Below, piece by piece: positions 8,546 through 17,214 of a DNA stretch of 64,000 bases. Source of the stretch: SMYC01 sp963578475 (lineage in GTDB: Bacteria; Acidobacteriota; Vicinamibacteria; Marinacidobacterales; SMYC01). The position numbers and the translations under genes were made by a program. Under the pieces are notes generated by a model that was given only the letters and a program-made list of their open reading frames with translations, ran no database searches and was not told the DNA's origin. The stretch covers positions 62,001 to 126,000 of the forward strand of contig CAUZCL010000002.1 in assembly GCA_963578475.1 (NCBI GenBank). The letters are read 5' to 3'. The first letter of the stretch is position 1. Each line of letters begins with the position of its first letter.

Positions 8546-9082
8546 ATGAGAGCTTTGCGGTGTGCTCTACTGAGCGCTCTTTTGGTCACTTTGAGTGGAT
8601 GTGGTTACAGCCTGGCAGGAAAGGGAAATTTCCTTCCCGACTATATTGCCGTGGTGGCGATCCCCACATTCGAGAACCGGAGCGATCAAATCGCCATTGA
8701 AGAGATCGTCACGTTCAAAGTCGTCGACGAGTTCAACGCCCGTGGCCGCTACAAAATCCAAGTCGATGTCGCTGGAGCGGATGCAGTAATGACGGGTACG
8801 ATCATGTCTTTCGACTCGGCGCCCTCGGCGCTCGAAGGCGGCAATACCGAGATTTCCTCGAGCCAGGCGGCGACTTATACGGTTGTCATCCGCGCCCAAG
8901 TCGAGTTCAAAGATCTCATCGCGGACAAGGTGCTCTGGGAGAGCAGTAGCTTCCAGTTTCGGGATGACTTCGAGATCGGAGAGGACGAAGAGGGCTTTTT
9001 CGATCAAGAAGGTTTGACGATGCAGCGCCTGGCTGAGGAGTTTGCGAAATCGCTGGTAAGCGCCATTCTCGAGGCGTTCTGA
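8546..9082 (+). CDS. lptE: LPS-assembly lipoprotein LptE-like
   Basis: The 178-residue product begins with a lipoprotein signal ending LSGC (lipidated Cys19), followed by GYSLAGKGNFLPDYIAVVAI and the PTFENRS motif typical of the LptE family. LptE plugs the LptD barrel and helps insert lipopolysaccharide in the outer membrane; its presence supports an LPS-bearing organism. The start lies 4 bases after the leuS stop, and holA begins 12 bases after its own stop, an arrangement common in Gram-negative genomes. Confidence 0.88.
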   Translation: MRALRCALLSALLVTLSGCGYSLAGKGNFLPDYIAVVAIPTFENRSDQIAIEEIVTFKVVDEFNARGRYKIQVDVAGADAVMTGTIMSFDSAPSALEGGNTEISSSQAATYTVVIRAQVEFKDLIADKVLWESSSFQFRDDFEIGEDEEGFFDQEGLTMQRLAEEFAKSLVSAILEAF

Positions 9083-9094
9083 GCGCGGTCTCGG

Positions 9095-10135
9095 GTGAAG
9101 CTCTCATATTACCGGCTAGCCGCGCACTTCGATCAGGGGAAGCTCGAGCCGGTCTACGTCATCATGGGCGAGCAAGATCTCCTGCGTGAGCTGGCTGTCG
9201 CCAAGATAAAGCGCCACGTTCTCGGGAATGACGAATCGCCGTTCAACCTCGACCGTTTCGACGGTGAAGCGACCGACGGCGCCCAAGTGGTGATGTCGGC
9301 TAATCTGCTGCCCATGCTCGGCGGACGGAGGGTTGTGATCGTCAAGCGTGCGCAGAAGCTCCTCGAGAAATCGGAAGAGCTGCGCGCTTATCTCGACGAT
9401 CCGTCTCCCCAGTCGATTCTGCTGCTCGAGCTTTCGAAATCTCCGGACAAACGACGCAAGGCGTGGAAAGAGGTAGAAAAGAGAACGTCGGTCATCGCTT
9501 GCGACACGCCGAAGACCCCGGAGCTGGAAGACTGGGTGAGCGAGCAAGCGAAACAGCGCAAGCTGCGTCTAGGACAGAGCGCGGTACGCTTCCTCGTCTC
9601 GGAGTCCGGCGGGGAGTTGAGACACCTTTTGAACGAGCTCGAAAAGCTCTCGCTCTATGCCGGAGAAGAGAAGCTCGATCTCCAGACGATCGCGACCGTG
9701 CTCGGGCGTGGCAAAGCGCAAAGTATCTTTCGTTTCACGGATGCGCTTGCGGCGGGGGATGCCAAGAAAGCGCTTCGGCAGCTGGGTCGATTGCTTGAAG
9801 AAGGGGAGGCGCCGCTCCGGATACTGGCGCTGGTGGATCGTCTGGTGGGGCAGCTCCGGATGGCCAAGGAGTTTCAGAGCTCGCCCCGTCGAGGGGATAG
9901 CCTTGCGAAAGTTCTCGGAGTGCCGCCTTTCGCAGCGAAAAGTCTTTCCGAGGCGGTGCGGCGCTTCGATCGCGCGGCGCTCGACAGAGCGTTGCGATCC
10001 CTCACCGACACGGATCGGGTACTCAAATCGAGCGGTCTCCCGGCGCGGCTCTTTCTGGAGAGTCTTACTATCTCGCTTTGCGCGGGAGGTGGGCCGAGTG
10101 TCAGCTCGCGGCGAGCACCGAGAGCCGGCGCGTGA
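9095..10135 (+). CDS. holA: DNA polymerase III delta subunit
   Basis: HolA opens the beta clamp within the clamp loader. The 346-residue product shows the family layout: a degenerate AAA+ domain with YVIMGEQDLLRELAV near residue 22 (no functional Walker A), LPMLGGRRVVIVKRA near residue 70, a middle domain with FRFTDAL, and the C-terminal collar domain with LRILALVDRLVGQLRMAKEF. The GTG start follows lptE closely. Its last 35 bases overlap the end of the convergent rpsT gene. Confidence 0.93.
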   Translation: MKLSYYRLAAHFDQGKLEPVYVIMGEQDLLRELAVAKIKRHVLGNDESPFNLDRFDGEATDGAQVVMSANLLPMLGGRRVVIVKRAQKLLEKSEELRAYLDDPSPQSILLLELSKSPDKRRKAWKEVEKRTSVIACDTPKTPELEDWVSEQAKQRKLRLGQSAVRFLVSESGGELRHLLNELEKLSLYAGEEKLDLQTIATVLGRGKAQSIFRFTDALAAGDAKKALRQLGRLLEEGEAPLRILALVDRLVGQLRMAKEFQSSPRRGDSLAKVLGVPPFAAKSLSEAVRRFDRAALDRALRSLTDTDRVLKSSGLPARLFLESLTISLCAGGGPSVSSRRAPRAGA

Positions 10136-10370
10136 GCCGAGATTTGTAGCGGTTGCCGGTGTTTTCGTGAAGGATGCCTTTTTTTACCAGGACATCCACG
10201 AGCGATATCGTGTCGGGCAATAACTTCTTAGCCTCGTCGGCTTTGTCGGCGTCGATGGCTGCCCGCAGTTTATTGACCTGCGTTCTCAGACGGGTACGGT
10301 ACGAGCGGTTGCGCAGGCGTTGCTTCTCATTCTGCCGCACTCGCTTGATTGCCGAAAGACTTTGAGCCAA
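10101..10370 (-). CDS. rpsT: 30S ribosomal protein S20
   Basis: The 89-residue basic protein has the S20 pattern: SAIKRVRQNEKQRLRNRSYRT near the N-terminus and a C-terminal KGILHENTGNRYKSRL that binds 16S rRNA. It is transcribed alone on the minus strand, with GAGGAGG upstream of its ATG. Its 3' end overlaps holA by 35 bases, which is unusual for a highly expressed ribosomal protein gene. Confidence 0.96.
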   Translation of the reverse strand: MAQSLSAIKRVRQNEKQRLRNRSYRTRLRTQVNKLRAAIDADKADEAKKLLPDTISLVDVLVKKGILHENTGNRYKSRLTRRLSVLAAS

Positions 10371-10414
10371 TGGCGTTCCTCCTCGGGGGACGTCGCCCCA
10401 CTACCAAAGCAAGC

Positions 10415-10425
10415 ATTTTAGCACA
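10415..10425 (-). promoter_or_regulatory. Candidate extended -10 of rpsT
   Basis: Read on the minus strand this is TGTGCTAAAAT, the same TGTGCTA-type motif seen before leuS and the DsbA-family gene. It abuts the ATG of the divergent purine permease at 10426, so the two genes share a very short control region. The -35 is weak. Confidence 0.4.
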
Positions 10426-11787
10426 ATGACAGAAACAACCCTAATCCATTGGCTGCAAAGGACCTTCGAGATCGAAGAGCGGGGAAGCTCCGTGCGGACG
10501 GAGCTTTTGGCCGGTCTAACCACCTATATGGCCATGAGCTATATTCTGCTCGTCAACCCTGCTATCCTGAGTGTCACGGGTATGGACCAGGGGGCTGTTC
10601 TCGCGGCGACGTGCTTCGCGTCGGCTTTTGCAACGCTCTGGATGGCCGTCCACGCCAACTATCCTGTTGCTCTCGCCCCAGGAATGGGCCAGAATTTCTT
10701 TTTCGCTTTTACCATATGCGGGCCGCTGGCAGCGGGCGGGTACGGCTATGGGTGGGAACAGGCCCTCGCAGCGGTCGTCATCGCTGGAGGTCTCTTCGTG
10801 CTTGCCTCCATCTGGAAACTACGTACGCGCCTCATCGAGAGCATTCCGGACCACTTGAAAAAGAGCATGGCGGTGGGGATCGGTCTCTTGATAGCGATCG
10901 TCGGTCTGAGGTGGGGCGGGATCGTAGCCGCGGCGCCGGGCATCCATATCGGGCTGGGCGATCTTGGCAGCAAAGCGGCGCTTCTCACTCTGTTCGGTCT
11001 GACGGTGACGTCGATCTTGACAGTGCTCCGTATCGACGGGGCGATCGTCGTGGGAATCTTAGCGTCGGCGATCGTGGCCATGATCACCGGGCTCACCGAG
11101 TTTCAGGGGGTTTTGGGGCTTCCGGATTCGCTCACGGCCGGACTCTTTGCGGCGGACTTCAAGGGACTTTTTGAACAGCAAGATGTCTTGGTGATCGTTT
11201 TTGTGATCCTCTTCGTCGATCTGTTCGACACCGTGGGCACACTCATCGGTGTTAGCGAGCGGGCCGGGCTGAGCGTAGACGGCCAGCTTCCTCGTTCGCG
11301 TGAAGCTTTCCTCGCTGACGCGGCAGGCTCGGTTGTCAGTGGGCTCGCCGGGACCTCCACCGTGACGAGCTACGTGGAAAGCGCCGCGGGCGTCCAGGCC
11401 GGCGGCCGCACGGGGCTGGCTTCGGTGGCGACGGCTTTTCTTCTCGCGATCTCGGTGTTCTTCTACCCTTTGCTGCGCGTCGTGGGCGGGGGCCTCGATG
11501 TGGGGGACGGTGTCACTCTCTATCCGACGCTTGCACCTGCGCTGATTCTCGTCGGCGTTTTCATGATGGCGTCTGTCGGGGACATCCAATGGAGCGAGCC
11601 TCACCAAGCGATCCCGGCCTTCTTGACCATAATCATGATGCCGCTAACGACGAGCATCACGGAGGGGATTGCGTTTGGGTTCATCTCGACATCGGTGCTG
11701 TATCTGATGAGCGGGCGTGGTCCCGAGCTCCACTGGGGGGCGCATTTGGTTGCCGTTTTTTTCCTGGCGCGGTTTGTTTGGGTTTGA
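10426..11787 (+). CDS. NCS2/AzgA-type purine permease
   Basis: The 453-residue polytopic protein matches the AzgA/PbuG branch of nucleobase transporters: TTYMAMSYILLVNPAIL near the N-terminus, ALAPGMGQNFFFAFT in TM3 and FVILFVDLFDTVGTLIGV in the TM8 region. The family imports adenine, guanine or hypoxanthine by proton symport. It stands alone, divergent from rpsT, and is followed by a short dispersed repeat. The exact substrate is not decidable from sequence. Confidence 0.92.
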   Translation: MTETTLIHWLQRTFEIEERGSSVRTELLAGLTTYMAMSYILLVNPAILSVTGMDQGAVLAATCFASAFATLWMAVHANYPVALAPGMGQNFFFAFTICGPLAAGGYGYGWEQALAAVVIAGGLFVLASIWKLRTRLIESIPDHLKKSMAVGIGLLIAIVGLRWGGIVAAAPGIHIGLGDLGSKAALLTLFGLTVTSILTVLRIDGAIVVGILASAIVAMITGLTEFQGVLGLPDSLTAGLFAADFKGLFEQQDVLVIVFVILFVDLFDTVGTLIGVSERAGLSVDGQLPRSREAFLADAAGSVVSGLAGTSTVTSYVESAAGVQAGGRTGLASVATAFLLAISVFFYPLLRVVGGGLDVGDGVTLYPTLAPALILVGVFMMASVGDIQWSEPHQAIPAFLTIIMMPLTTSITEGIAFGFISTSVLYLMSGRGPELHWGAHLVAVFFLARFVWV

Positions 11788-11820
11788 AGAGTTTTCGCTC
11801 GATTAATATTAAGAAAAGCG

Positions 11821-11841
11821 TAACGCAAAGGCGCAAAGAAA
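11821..11841. repeat. Dispersed TAACGCAAAGGCGCAAAG motif
   Basis: The intergenic region 11788-11928 holds TAACGCAAAGGCGCAAAG followed by an A-rich run. Sequences of this kind (often read as CTTTGCGCCTTTGCG) recur between genes in Acidobacteriota, Planctomycetes and other phyla, with no known function. Only one copy is visible in this window. Confidence 0.4.
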
Positions 11842-11928
11842 AAGGAATGCAGATGAGAGGAGAGGCTTCTTGGGGGGTGAGGATTTGTTAGATTGGGTAT
11901 AGGACGTTCCTCACAGGCTTACTGATAG

Positions 11929-13020
11929 TTGAAAGTAGAGAACGGAGACATGCGCGAATCACGATATTCCACGGGGGACACCGAGCTCGATGGGAAGCTC
12001 AGGGCACTGGTCAATGAATGTTGCACGGATGCGGAGCGCCGTCCTGTTTATGAAATGGCGACGACGGCTCTTCGGCTCGGCATCGACTGCGCGAAATATG
12101 TTGACCTGAAGGTTGCGAACACGGCGCTCAAGGAGATGCGCCGAGCCTTCAAAATGTTCACGCCGTTTCGACGGGCCCGCAAAGTGACCGTGTTCGGGTC
12201 GGCGCGCACGCTGCCGGAGCATGGCGATCACGAGCGAGCGGTCGAGTTCGGCAGGCTCATGGCCGAGGCCGGCTGGATGGTTGTCACCGGCGCGGGGAGC
12301 GGCATCATGGGCGCGGCTCACCAAGGCGCCGGCCGTAACTTGAGCATCGGTGTCAATATCAAGCTGCCGTTCGAACAATCTGCGAACGAGACCATTCGCG
12401 GCGACAAAAAGAAGCTCATGAGCTTCCGCTACTTCTTCACCCGGAAGCTCTTTTTGTTGAAAGAGTCCCATGCCGTGGTCCTTTTTCCCGGTGGGTTCGG
12501 GACGCTCGACGAGTGCTTCGAGGTTCTGACCCTGCTCCAGACCGGCAAGCAGACGCCGCTACCCGTCGTTATGGTGGAAAGCCCGGAGACGGGCTATTTC
12601 AGAGATCTGGCCCGGTTCATCGATCAGCGGATGCTGGGCCACGGTCTGATCTCGCAGGACGATCTGTCACTGTTTCGTATCGTGAAGAACCCCAAGGAAG
12701 CGGTCGAGGAGGTCATGCGCTTTTATCGCGTTTACCACTCGTCCCGCTACTTCGAGGACAAGCTCGTGCTCCGGCTCGAGCGCGACCTCACCGACGACGA
12801 GCTCGCCACTCTTAATGAAGGCTTTCAGGATGTGCTGCGCTCTAGCGAGATCGTCCGAAGTCAGCCTATTCGCGAAGAGCGCGGGACTCATTTCCAAGGT
12901 CTCGCACGAGTCGAGCTCGATTTCAACCGGCACGATTTCGGCCGCCTCCGACAGCTCATCGACAGCATCAACGCGTTCGACGCGCAGCCGGCCCTTAGGG
13001 CCCGAACTTTACTTTCGTAG
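11929..13020 (+). CDS. LOG family protein (Rossmann-fold nucleotide-binding)
   Basis: The 363-residue product contains the lysine-decarboxylase-like/LOG fold: VTVFGSART, VTGAGSGIMGAAHQGA (residues about 118-133) and the signature PGGFGTLDE starting at residue 187. LOG proteins cleave phosphoribose from nucleoside 5'-monophosphates. Long versions with extra N- and C-terminal segments, as here, have no confirmed substrate. The start is TTG at 11929 or ATG at 11950 (MRESRYS). The 3' end overlaps the convergent metallo-hydrolase gene by 12 bases. Confidence 0.88.
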   Translation: MKVENGDMRESRYSTGDTELDGKLRALVNECCTDAERRPVYEMATTALRLGIDCAKYVDLKVANTALKEMRRAFKMFTPFRRARKVTVFGSARTLPEHGDHERAVEFGRLMAEAGWMVVTGAGSGIMGAAHQGAGRNLSIGVNIKLPFEQSANETIRGDKKKLMSFRYFFTRKLFLLKESHAVVLFPGGFGTLDECFEVLTLLQTGKQTPLPVVMVESPETGYFRDLARFIDQRMLGHGLISQDDLSLFRIVKNPKEAVEEVMRFYRVYHSSRYFEDKLVLRLERDLTDDELATLNEGFQDVLRSSEIVRSQPIREERGTHFQGLARVELDFNRHDFGRLRQLIDSINAFDAQPALRARTLLS

Positions 13021-13650
13021 TTGTTCTCGTGGCGCGTTGATGGCAGCGCGGTCGGTGACAGGCCGCCCATGGGAAGGCAAGAGCGCCTCGATAGGTCGCT
13101 CGAGGCAGCGGGCCGCGGCTGCGCGCGTCTCGTCGTTGACCTCTAGCTTGCTCTTGTTTGTCACGATGAAGGTGTCGCCCGCGAAGAGAAGGGCTCGCGC
13201 TTCCAGGTAGTCGGCCATGTGCCCGTCGGTATGTCCGGGAGTGGCGATGGCTTCGAGGTCTCCTTTGAGCTTCTCACCGTCTGTAACGAAGCTATCGGCA
13301 ACAATCGGCGAGACTTTCGGGTGCCCGTGGTGCGCCGTCCCTTGCTGACCCGTCAGAAAAGGAGCCTCCGCTTCGGCATAGCGCACGCGTGTTCTCGCGC
13401 GCGCGTGGAACGCGGCGGCCCCCGCCGATTGGTCGAAATGCCAGTGGGTGAGTGCTACCAGCCGGACGGAGGACAGCCCGACGCGGGCTTCCTGAAGCCC
13501 CATCATCAACGAAGACGCGGTTGCATCGGGGCCGGTATCGATGACAACGGCTCCGGGGAAGGTCTTGATAATGTCGTCGGCGCTCTGGCTACGGCGATGC
13601 TGGACGCACCAGATTCCAGGAAGGGGCTCGAATATATCGAAACGTCGCAT
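13009..13650 (-). CDS. MBL-fold metallo-hydrolase
   Basis: The 213-residue product has the metallo-beta-lactamase fold: LTHWHFDQSAG supplies the H-x-H-x-D metal ligands, TPGHTDGHMADYL the next His, GDTF the bridging Asp and LPSHGRPV the last His. The first His-x-His is intact. It most resembles glyoxalase II-like hydrolases; the substrate is unknown. It is divergent from the alkaline phosphatase gene. Confidence 0.88.
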   Translation of the reverse strand: MRRFDIFEPLPGIWCVQHRRSQSADDIIKTFPGAVVIDTGPDATASSLMMGLQEARVGLSSVRLVALTHWHFDQSAGAAAFHARARTRVRYAEAEAPFLTGQQGTAHHGHPKVSPIVADSFVTDGEKLKGDLEAIATPGHTDGHMADYLEARALLFAGDTFIVTNKSKLEVNDETRAAAARCLERPIEALLPSHGRPVTDRAAINAPREQLRK

Positions 13651-13727
13651 GGGCGAGACGGCAGTATAGAATGTCTCGCGCCATGGATGTCACCTGGCTC
13701 GTTTTTAAAAAGGAGCTCTTACCGATC

Positions 13728-15227
13728 ATGCGCTCGCTCTTGCTCGTTCTGACGATATTGCTCTCGAGTGTCTCATTGGGCGCTCAGGAGGCCCCTCACG
13801 CAAAGAATGTGATCCTGCTCATCGGCGATGGGCTCGGCGCGGCTCAAACTGCGTTCGGCCTCCACTACGCCAATATGGTGGAGGGCCGAAAGCTGCATCT
13901 CGAAGCTCTAATGGATGACGGTAATACTGGCTATTCGATGCCGATACCTTATCTCAGCACCGTCATCGATTCCGCGGCCGCAGCGTCGCAGCTAGCGACC
14001 GGGCGGAAGGCCCGAAACGAGACGTTGAGCTTGAGCCCAGATGGCTACGTCGTGGAGACGGTTCTCGAGGCGGCCAAGAGACGTGGTCTTGCGACGGGGC
14101 TCGTCTCTAACATGCGTCTCTCCCACGCCACGCCCGCGGCCTTCGCCGCACATCAAATCTCGCGATACAACCCCGAGCCCGCGATTATGGACGATGTGCT
14201 CACCGGCTACGACGTCGACGTGTTATTGGGCGGAGGGGCCCGAGCGCTCGTGCCCTCGGGCCGGCGCGTGTCGGAATTTCTGCCAGGTATCGTCGACAAA
14301 TTAGACGGTGACTCGAATCGGAAGGACGAAGTGAATCGCATCGCCGAAGCGAAGGCGAAGGGTTATGTTGTTGTCTCCGATCGAACGGGCCTCGCGGAAG
14401 CGTCGCCAAAAGCGGATAAGCTGCTGGGGCTCTTTGCCGCGTCGCATCTGCCCTACGTGCTGGATACGCGAGCGATGGGGCTCGAATCGGTGCCGAGCTT
14501 GAAGGATATGACCCAGGCCGCGCTCGACATGCTTTCACGGACAGGCAACGGCTTTTTTCTAATGGTGGAAGGAGGTCGCATCGACTATGCAGGGCATGAC
14601 AACGACGCTGGAACGATGCTTCACGAGATTCTCGATTTCGATGAAGCGCTCGGCGCCGTGCTCGATTTTGAGGCAAGGCACCCGGACACGCTCGTGATCG
14701 TGACGGCAGATCACGGGACCGGTGGGTTTTCGTTCAGCTATGGCGACTTCAACGGCCGCCCCCCGGGATGGGAGCTTCCGAGCGGTCTCGGCTATGCGCC
14801 CCACCATTCATATCCTACCCGGGAGCAACTCGTGGCGCTTGGCCGTCAATCCGCGTCCTACCTCTACATTCTCGACGAAGCGAAGGGCTCTCCCGAGAGC
14901 CTCGTCGAAGAGGTGCGAGCCCACACTGGATTCGAGATGACGATCGAGGAAGCGAGAAAAGCTCTCGTCCGCGACGCCGACGGAAAGGCTGGGATCGAGG
15001 ATTTCAGTCAGTTCTATCAAGACCAAGCAAGCAACCCAGCCTGTCTTCTAGGCCGGCGCCTCGCTCGTCACACATTCGTCGTCTGGGCGACCGGAGGACA
15101 CACAATGGAGCCCATTCTCACTTTCGGACGTGGCCCCGGTGCGGAGATGTTACGCGGGGTTTACGAGAACACCCACGTCTACGACGTCGCTATGAAGGTG
15201 CTTCAGCACTACTCCGGAGGTTGTTAA
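13728..15227 (+). CDS. Alkaline phosphatase
   Basis: This is a secreted metal-dependent phosphomonoesterase of about 499 residues. The ATG at 13728 is preferred over the one at 13671 because it is preceded by AAGGAG and starts a clean signal peptide (MRSLLLVLTILLSSVSLGAQ). Motifs: VILLIGDGLG (metal Asp), nucleophile Ser82 in DSAAAASQLATGRKA, MVEGGRIDYAGHDND, VTADHGTGG and a late TGGHT His. It stands alone. A long inverted repeat begins at its stop codon. Confidence 0.93.
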   Translation: MRSLLLVLTILLSSVSLGAQEAPHAKNVILLIGDGLGAAQTAFGLHYANMVEGRKLHLEALMDDGNTGYSMPIPYLSTVIDSAAAASQLATGRKARNETLSLSPDGYVVETVLEAAKRRGLATGLVSNMRLSHATPAAFAAHQISRYNPEPAIMDDVLTGYDVDVLLGGGARALVPSGRRVSEFLPGIVDKLDGDSNRKDEVNRIAEAKAKGYVVVSDRTGLAEASPKADKLLGLFAASHLPYVLDTRAMGLESVPSLKDMTQAALDMLSRTGNGFFLMVEGGRIDYAGHDNDAGTMLHEILDFDEALGAVLDFEARHPDTLVIVTADHGTGGFSFSYGDFNGRPPGWELPSGLGYAPHHSYPTREQLVALGRQSASYLYILDEAKGSPESLVEEVRAHTGFEMTIEEARKALVRDADGKAGIEDFSQFYQDQASNPACLLGRRLARHTFVVWATGGHTMEPILTFGRGPGAEMLRGVYENTHVYDVAMKVLQHYSGGC

Positions 15228-15326
15228 AAGCAAGGGGATGTGGGGATAGGAGGGGATGTGGGGATGAAGAGATGGTTCGCCTTTATCTCCACATCTCCAA
15301 CCGGTCCCCACATCTCCTTTGCTTTT
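15226..15326. repeat. Long imperfect inverted repeat, family copy 2
   Basis: The left arm (15226-15265) is AAAAGCAA followed by two GGGGATGTGGGGAT-type units; the right arm (15285-15326) is its imperfect complement ending GCTTTT. The left arm starts on the last two bases of the phosphatase TAA stop. The copy lies between that gene and the convergent DUF4097 gene, so a two-way terminator is plausible. Confidence 0.8.
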
Positions 15327-15347
15327 CTTGTCTTTTTCGGTTGTTGG

Positions 15348-16325
15348 TTAGCGCTTTCGGATCTGTACGTCTCGGCTGAAAGTTGTGGCTTCGATGACGG
15401 CGCTACCGTCGCCGACCACGGCGCTGATATTGCGGCGTCTCTTGCTGCTCGAGGTCACGGTCATCGGGAACTCCGATTCGATCTCGCCGCTGAAAGTGCT
15501 GGCTTCGAGCTCGAAGCCTACGTCTTCGCCGATCACGATGACGACGTCACCGGAGTGGGTCGTGAACTCGTAGCGGCCGCCGCTCACGATTTGGCCCGTA
15601 TATCGGATATCGCCACTCACGCTTTCGAACTCGCCCTGCTCGCAGGACACTTGGCGGATGCGGACGTCCCCGCTGACACTCGAGATCGAGAGCTCTTCGG
15701 CCTCGATGGAATGGATCGTGACGTTCCCGCTGACGCTCGCGATCTCGACATCGTCGTCGGAACGGGCGTTGCGAATTTCTACGTCTCCCGAGACCGACTT
15801 CGCTTTCACGAGGTTTGCGACGTCACTCACTTCGATCTCGCCGCTTACCGAGCTCACACTCGTCTCACCTTCGACTCCTTTTAACGTCACGTCGCCGGAG
15901 ACCGAGCTTATCTCGACTTCCGTCCCGACGGGGACGGTGATGCGATAGTCGACGGAGACGCCGCCATGGCCGTGCTCGTGGTCGTCAGCATGATTATTGC
16001 GTCGTCGATGCGGGTAACGCGTCTCGACACGCACGCGGTTGCCTTGGTGGGAAATGTCTACCTCCACGCGCTCGAGAAGATCACGATCGCCGCGCCCATG
16101 AAGACGTTTGACCGCTTCGATCGTCAATTGATTCCCGGAAGTTCCCGAAACACGGATGTCTCCGGAGATGTTGGAAAGAGAGAACTCTCCATTGGGGCCG
16201 ATATCGAATGTGCGAGAGGTCCGTTCTTCGCGGTCTTGCGCGACGCTCATGCCTGCCGTCAGCAGGGCACTAATCAGTAACGTGGTTGTGAATCGTATGT
16301 TTTTCATATTTTTTGCTCGTTTCAT
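15348..16325 (-). CDS. DUF4097-type beta-helical exported protein
   Basis: The 325-residue product has a signal peptide (TTLLISALLTAGMSVAQ) and then tandem short beta repeats of the kind ISSVSGDV, VSSVSGEI, IASVSGNV and ISSVSGDV spaced about 20 residues apart. This is the DUF4097 parallel beta-helix found in periplasmic or surface proteins of unknown function. It overlaps the anti-sigma gene by 4 bases (ATGA) and is surely its operon partner. Anti-sigma/DUF4097 pairs usually follow an ECF sigma gene; none is found upstream here. Confidence 0.88.
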   Translation of the reverse strand: MKRAKNMKNIRFTTTLLISALLTAGMSVAQDREERTSRTFDIGPNGEFSLSNISGDIRVSGTSGNQLTIEAVKRLHGRGDRDLLERVEVDISHQGNRVRVETRYPHRRRNNHADDHEHGHGGVSVDYRITVPVGTEVEISSVSGDVTLKGVEGETSVSSVSGEIEVSDVANLVKAKSVSGDVEIRNARSDDDVEIASVSGNVTIHSIEAEELSISSVSGDVRIRQVSCEQGEFESVSGDIRYTGQIVSGGRYEFTTHSGDVVIVIGEDVGFELEASTFSGEIESEFPMTVTSSSKRRRNISAVVGDGSAVIEATTFSRDVQIRKR

Positions 16326-17047
16326 CCGATGGGATTCGGTGGGTCGTCCGAACCACGGATTTCGTCTATCAAGTCGAGGGCGTTTTGACCCTCGCCCTTG
16401 CGAACTTCGTTGATGAGGAGAATCGTCTTCTGAAGAAGCTCGACTTTGCGCCTGGAAGCTTCGAGAAGGCTCTCTTGGGCCGCCAAGCTCCCGGGCTCCG
16501 TCGCCATGGCTTCACGGCTTTCGTGGATCGCTTGCTCGATGAGGTCGAGACTCTCGGTCATCGTCCCGTTCAGCGCGCTCGGGAGCGTACCGTCGTTCAG
16601 TTCGATGATTTGCTCGAGCCCCGTGATCGCGTTCTCATAATGGATCTCCGCGCTTCGTAGCTCCTCGGTCACCAAGTTCGCGAGCGCGGCTGGGTCTTCC
16701 TTCGCCAAGTCGGCCATCTGTATCTCTTTCGGTGGGCGAAGCGCGATGAACAAGCTCACGCCTAGAACGAGGGCGGCGGCCGCGGCGAGCCCGCTCTGAA
16801 AATACGACCTTCGCGACTGGACGCGTTGGCCAGAACGGATGGATTCCGCAATGGAGGCCCAAGCCTGCTCGGGAGGTGCGTGGCGGGAGAGGGTCTTTGC
16901 CTCTCGACGTACGGCACGTAGCTCCGCGAGCACGATCCGACAATCGGTGCATTGCTCGAGATGGTTCGCGAGGGTTTTTTTCTCTTCCGGCTCGAGCTCT
17001 TTGTCGATATAATCACTCAGCTGGTTGGTGAACGCATCTTCTTTCAC
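16322..17047 (-). CDS. Zinc-finger (zf-HC2) anti-sigma factor
   Basis: The N-terminus reads LSDYIDKELEPEEKKTLANH, and then HLEQCTDCR completes the H-x3-C-x2-C zinc motif of anti-sigma factors. A hydrophobic segment near residues 85-105 (SGLAAAAALVLGVSLFIAL) would anchor it in the inner membrane, with a helical C-terminal sensor domain. The GTG at 17047 is preferred because GGGAG precedes it; the longer reading frame runs back into an unrelated PKD fragment. The cognate sigma gene is missing from its usual position. Confidence 0.88.
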   Translation of the reverse strand: MKEDAFTNQLSDYIDKELEPEEKKTLANHLEQCTDCRIVLAELRAVRREAKTLSRHAPPEQAWASIAESIRSGQRVQSRRSYFQSGLAAAAALVLGVSLFIALRPPKEIQMADLAKEDPAALANLVTEELRSAEIHYENAITGLEQIIELNDGTLPSALNGTMTESLDLIEQAIHESREAMATEPGSLAAQESLLEASRRKVELLQKTILLINEVRKGEGQNALDLIDEIRGSDDPPNPIG

Positions 17048-17053
17048 GATGTT

Positions 17054-17178
17054 TCTCCCACCTTCAAAGGGGTGGCAATCGGGCTCCCTCACGGACTCCG
17101 TGCCGTCACCCCAATCCCAAATCTCATCGAGACAATAGTAGGTCTCAGGATCGTCAGGGTCGCCTTCGAGGCGAATTG
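17054..17178 (-). pseudogene. PKD-like domain remnant
   Basis: Upstream of the anti-sigma start and in the same frame, the minus strand reads GDPDDPETYYCLDEIWDWGD followed by a GTESVREPDCHPFE segment. The W-x-WGDGT core with flanking Cys is the PKD-like domain found in exported Acidobacteriota proteins. About 40 codons remain; the rest of the gene is absent. It overlaps the promoter region of the divergent DsbA-family gene. Confidence 0.55.
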
Positions 17179-17187
17179 TGCTAACCT
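17177..17187 (+). promoter_or_regulatory. Candidate extended -10 of the SurA-DsbA gene
   Basis: TGTGCTAACCT lies 28 bases before the ATG at 17215 and matches the TGTGCTA motif upstream of leuS and rpsT. AGGAGAG follows at the expected ribosome-binding position. Confidence 0.4.
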
Positions 17188-17214
17188 GGTCGGATCAAAA
17201 GGAGAGTTTGGTTT

